DNA from: JBKJML01 sp046596415 | GTDB lineage: Bacteria; Actinomycetota; Thermoleophilia; Gaiellales; Gaiellaceae | Direction of reading: 5' to 3' | Assembly: GCA_046596415.1 (NCBI GenBank) | Contig: JBKJML010000140.1 | Location: 1-5,094, forward strand | DNA length: 5,094 nt | Shown here: positions 4,631 through 5,094 of the stretch, piece by piece | Layout of the letters: each line of letters begins with the position of its first letter | Position numbering within the stretch: position 1 is the stretch's first letter | Translations under genes and position numbers: made by a program | Notes under the pieces: model-generated | Seen by the model: the letters and a program-made list of their open reading frames with translations, nothing else | The model's database searches: none | Told to the model about the DNA's origin: nothing

Positions 4631-5094
4631 GTGTCCGAGCGGCCACTTCGAGTAGCGATCGTCGGCTCTGGCCCGGCCGGGTTCTACGCGGCTGCGCACT
4701 TGCTCGCCGCGGTGCCGCCCGCCGAGGTCGACGTGATCGAGCGCCTGCCGACCCCCTGGGGGCTCGTTCGGCTCGGCGTCGCTCCCGATCATCCGAACAT
4801 CAAGGCCGTTTCGCGCGCCTTCGAGAAGATCGCGGCTCGTCCCGGCTTCCGCTTCTTCGGCAATGTCGAGGTCGGCCGTGACGTATCCCACGACGAGCTG
4901 ATGGGGATCTACGACGCCGTCGTCTACTCCGTGGGAGCGCAGACCGACCGGCGAATGGGGATTCCCGGCGAGGACCTGCCCGGCTCGTGGGCGGCCACCG
5001 AGTTCGTCGCGTGGTACAACGGCCACCCTGACTACCAGGGGCTCGAGTTCGACCTCTCCGGTGAGCGGGCCGTCGTGATCGGGAACGGGAACGT
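4631..5094 (+). CDS. fprA: Ferredoxin/adrenodoxin-type NADP+ reductase (FprA family), partial
   Basis: Enzymes of this family use bound FAD to move electrons between NADPH and ferredoxin. From GTG 4631 there are 154 complete codons, about a third of the usual 450 or so, cut by the right edge. The N-terminus is the FAD-binding dinucleotide fold: VAIVGSGPAGFYAAAHLL (8-25) with GxGxxG at G12, G14 and G17, and the ribose-binding acid E37 in VDVIERLPTPWGLVRLGVAPDHPNIK (33-58). PWGLVRxGVAPDH is a hallmark of the adrenodoxin reductase/FprA group. Further on come YSVGAQTDRRMGIPGEDLPGS (99-119), ATEFVAWYNGHPD (122-134) and VVIGNGNV, the start of the NADP-binding domain. No ferredoxin domain is fused in front. 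The GTG start is chosen because it gives the right distance to the FAD fold and fits the -10 box upstream. The gene is divergent from the importer, 106 bp away. Confidence 0.9.
   Translation, partial: MSERPLRVAIVGSGPAGFYAAAHLLAAVPPAEVDVIERLPTPWGLVRLGVAPDHPNIKAVSRAFEKIAARPGFRFFGNVEVGRDVSHDELMGIYDAVVYSVGAQTDRRMGIPGEDLPGSWAATEFVAWYNGHPDYQGLEFDLSGERAVVIGNGN

Noticed and set aside
3863..5026. 387-codon minus-strand open frame overlapping the importer ATPase and the reductase
   Set aside because: It is out of frame with the ATPase, runs antisense through the reductase gene, and gives a low-complexity Arg/Gly/Asp-rich product without recognisable motifs.
1..5094. Search for a novel defence, mobile or RNA-based system
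   Set aside because: All substantial coding capacity is taken by recognised respiratory, Fe-S and transport genes with intact motifs. I saw no repeat array, integrase, toxin-antitoxin pair, tRNA or unexplained long non-coding stretch.

Overview
This 5.1 kb window is GC-rich bacterial DNA. The compact layout, ATGA stop/start overlaps, G/C-ending codons, TAnnnT -10 boxes placed directly before start codons, and an FprA-type ferredoxin reductase suggest an actinobacterium. A deep-branching class such as Thermoleophilia is possible, but that placement is only an impression. All seven genes are recognisable housekeeping or transport genes. I found no RNA gene, CRISPR array, insertion sequence, phage gene or clearly new system. 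No gene-free stretch exceeds about 140 bases.

Layout from left to right: (1) On the minus strand, nuoA and the first 133 codons of nuoB form the start of a respiratory complex I operon that runs off the left edge. (2) On the plus strand, divergent from nuoA, lies an A-type iron-sulfur carrier (ErpA/IscA/HesB family). Its promoter geometry suggests a leaderless mRNA starting at the second ATG. (3) A short convergent gap with two small hairpins separates it from the next block. (4) On the minus strand, a four-gene polar amino acid ABC importer is transcribed in the order ATPase, substrate-binding protein, permease, permease. That is the order of the corynebacterial gluABCD glutamate uptake operon. 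ATPase/binding protein and permease/permease are joined by ATGA overlaps with strong ribosome binding sites. Binding protein and first permease are instead separated by 70 bp holding a perfect 13-bp-stem hairpin. (5) At the right edge, on the plus strand and divergent from the importer, is the 5' part of a ferredoxin/adrenodoxin-type NADP+ reductase (FprA family).

Functionally, the nuo genes, the Fe-S carrier and the ferredoxin reductase share an electron-transfer and Fe-S theme. The importer between them is a self-contained uptake module. The points most worth checking are regulatory: leaderless promoter geometry at two genes, an operator-like palindrome inside the importer promoter, and the intercistronic hairpin with a Shine-Dalgarno-like loop.
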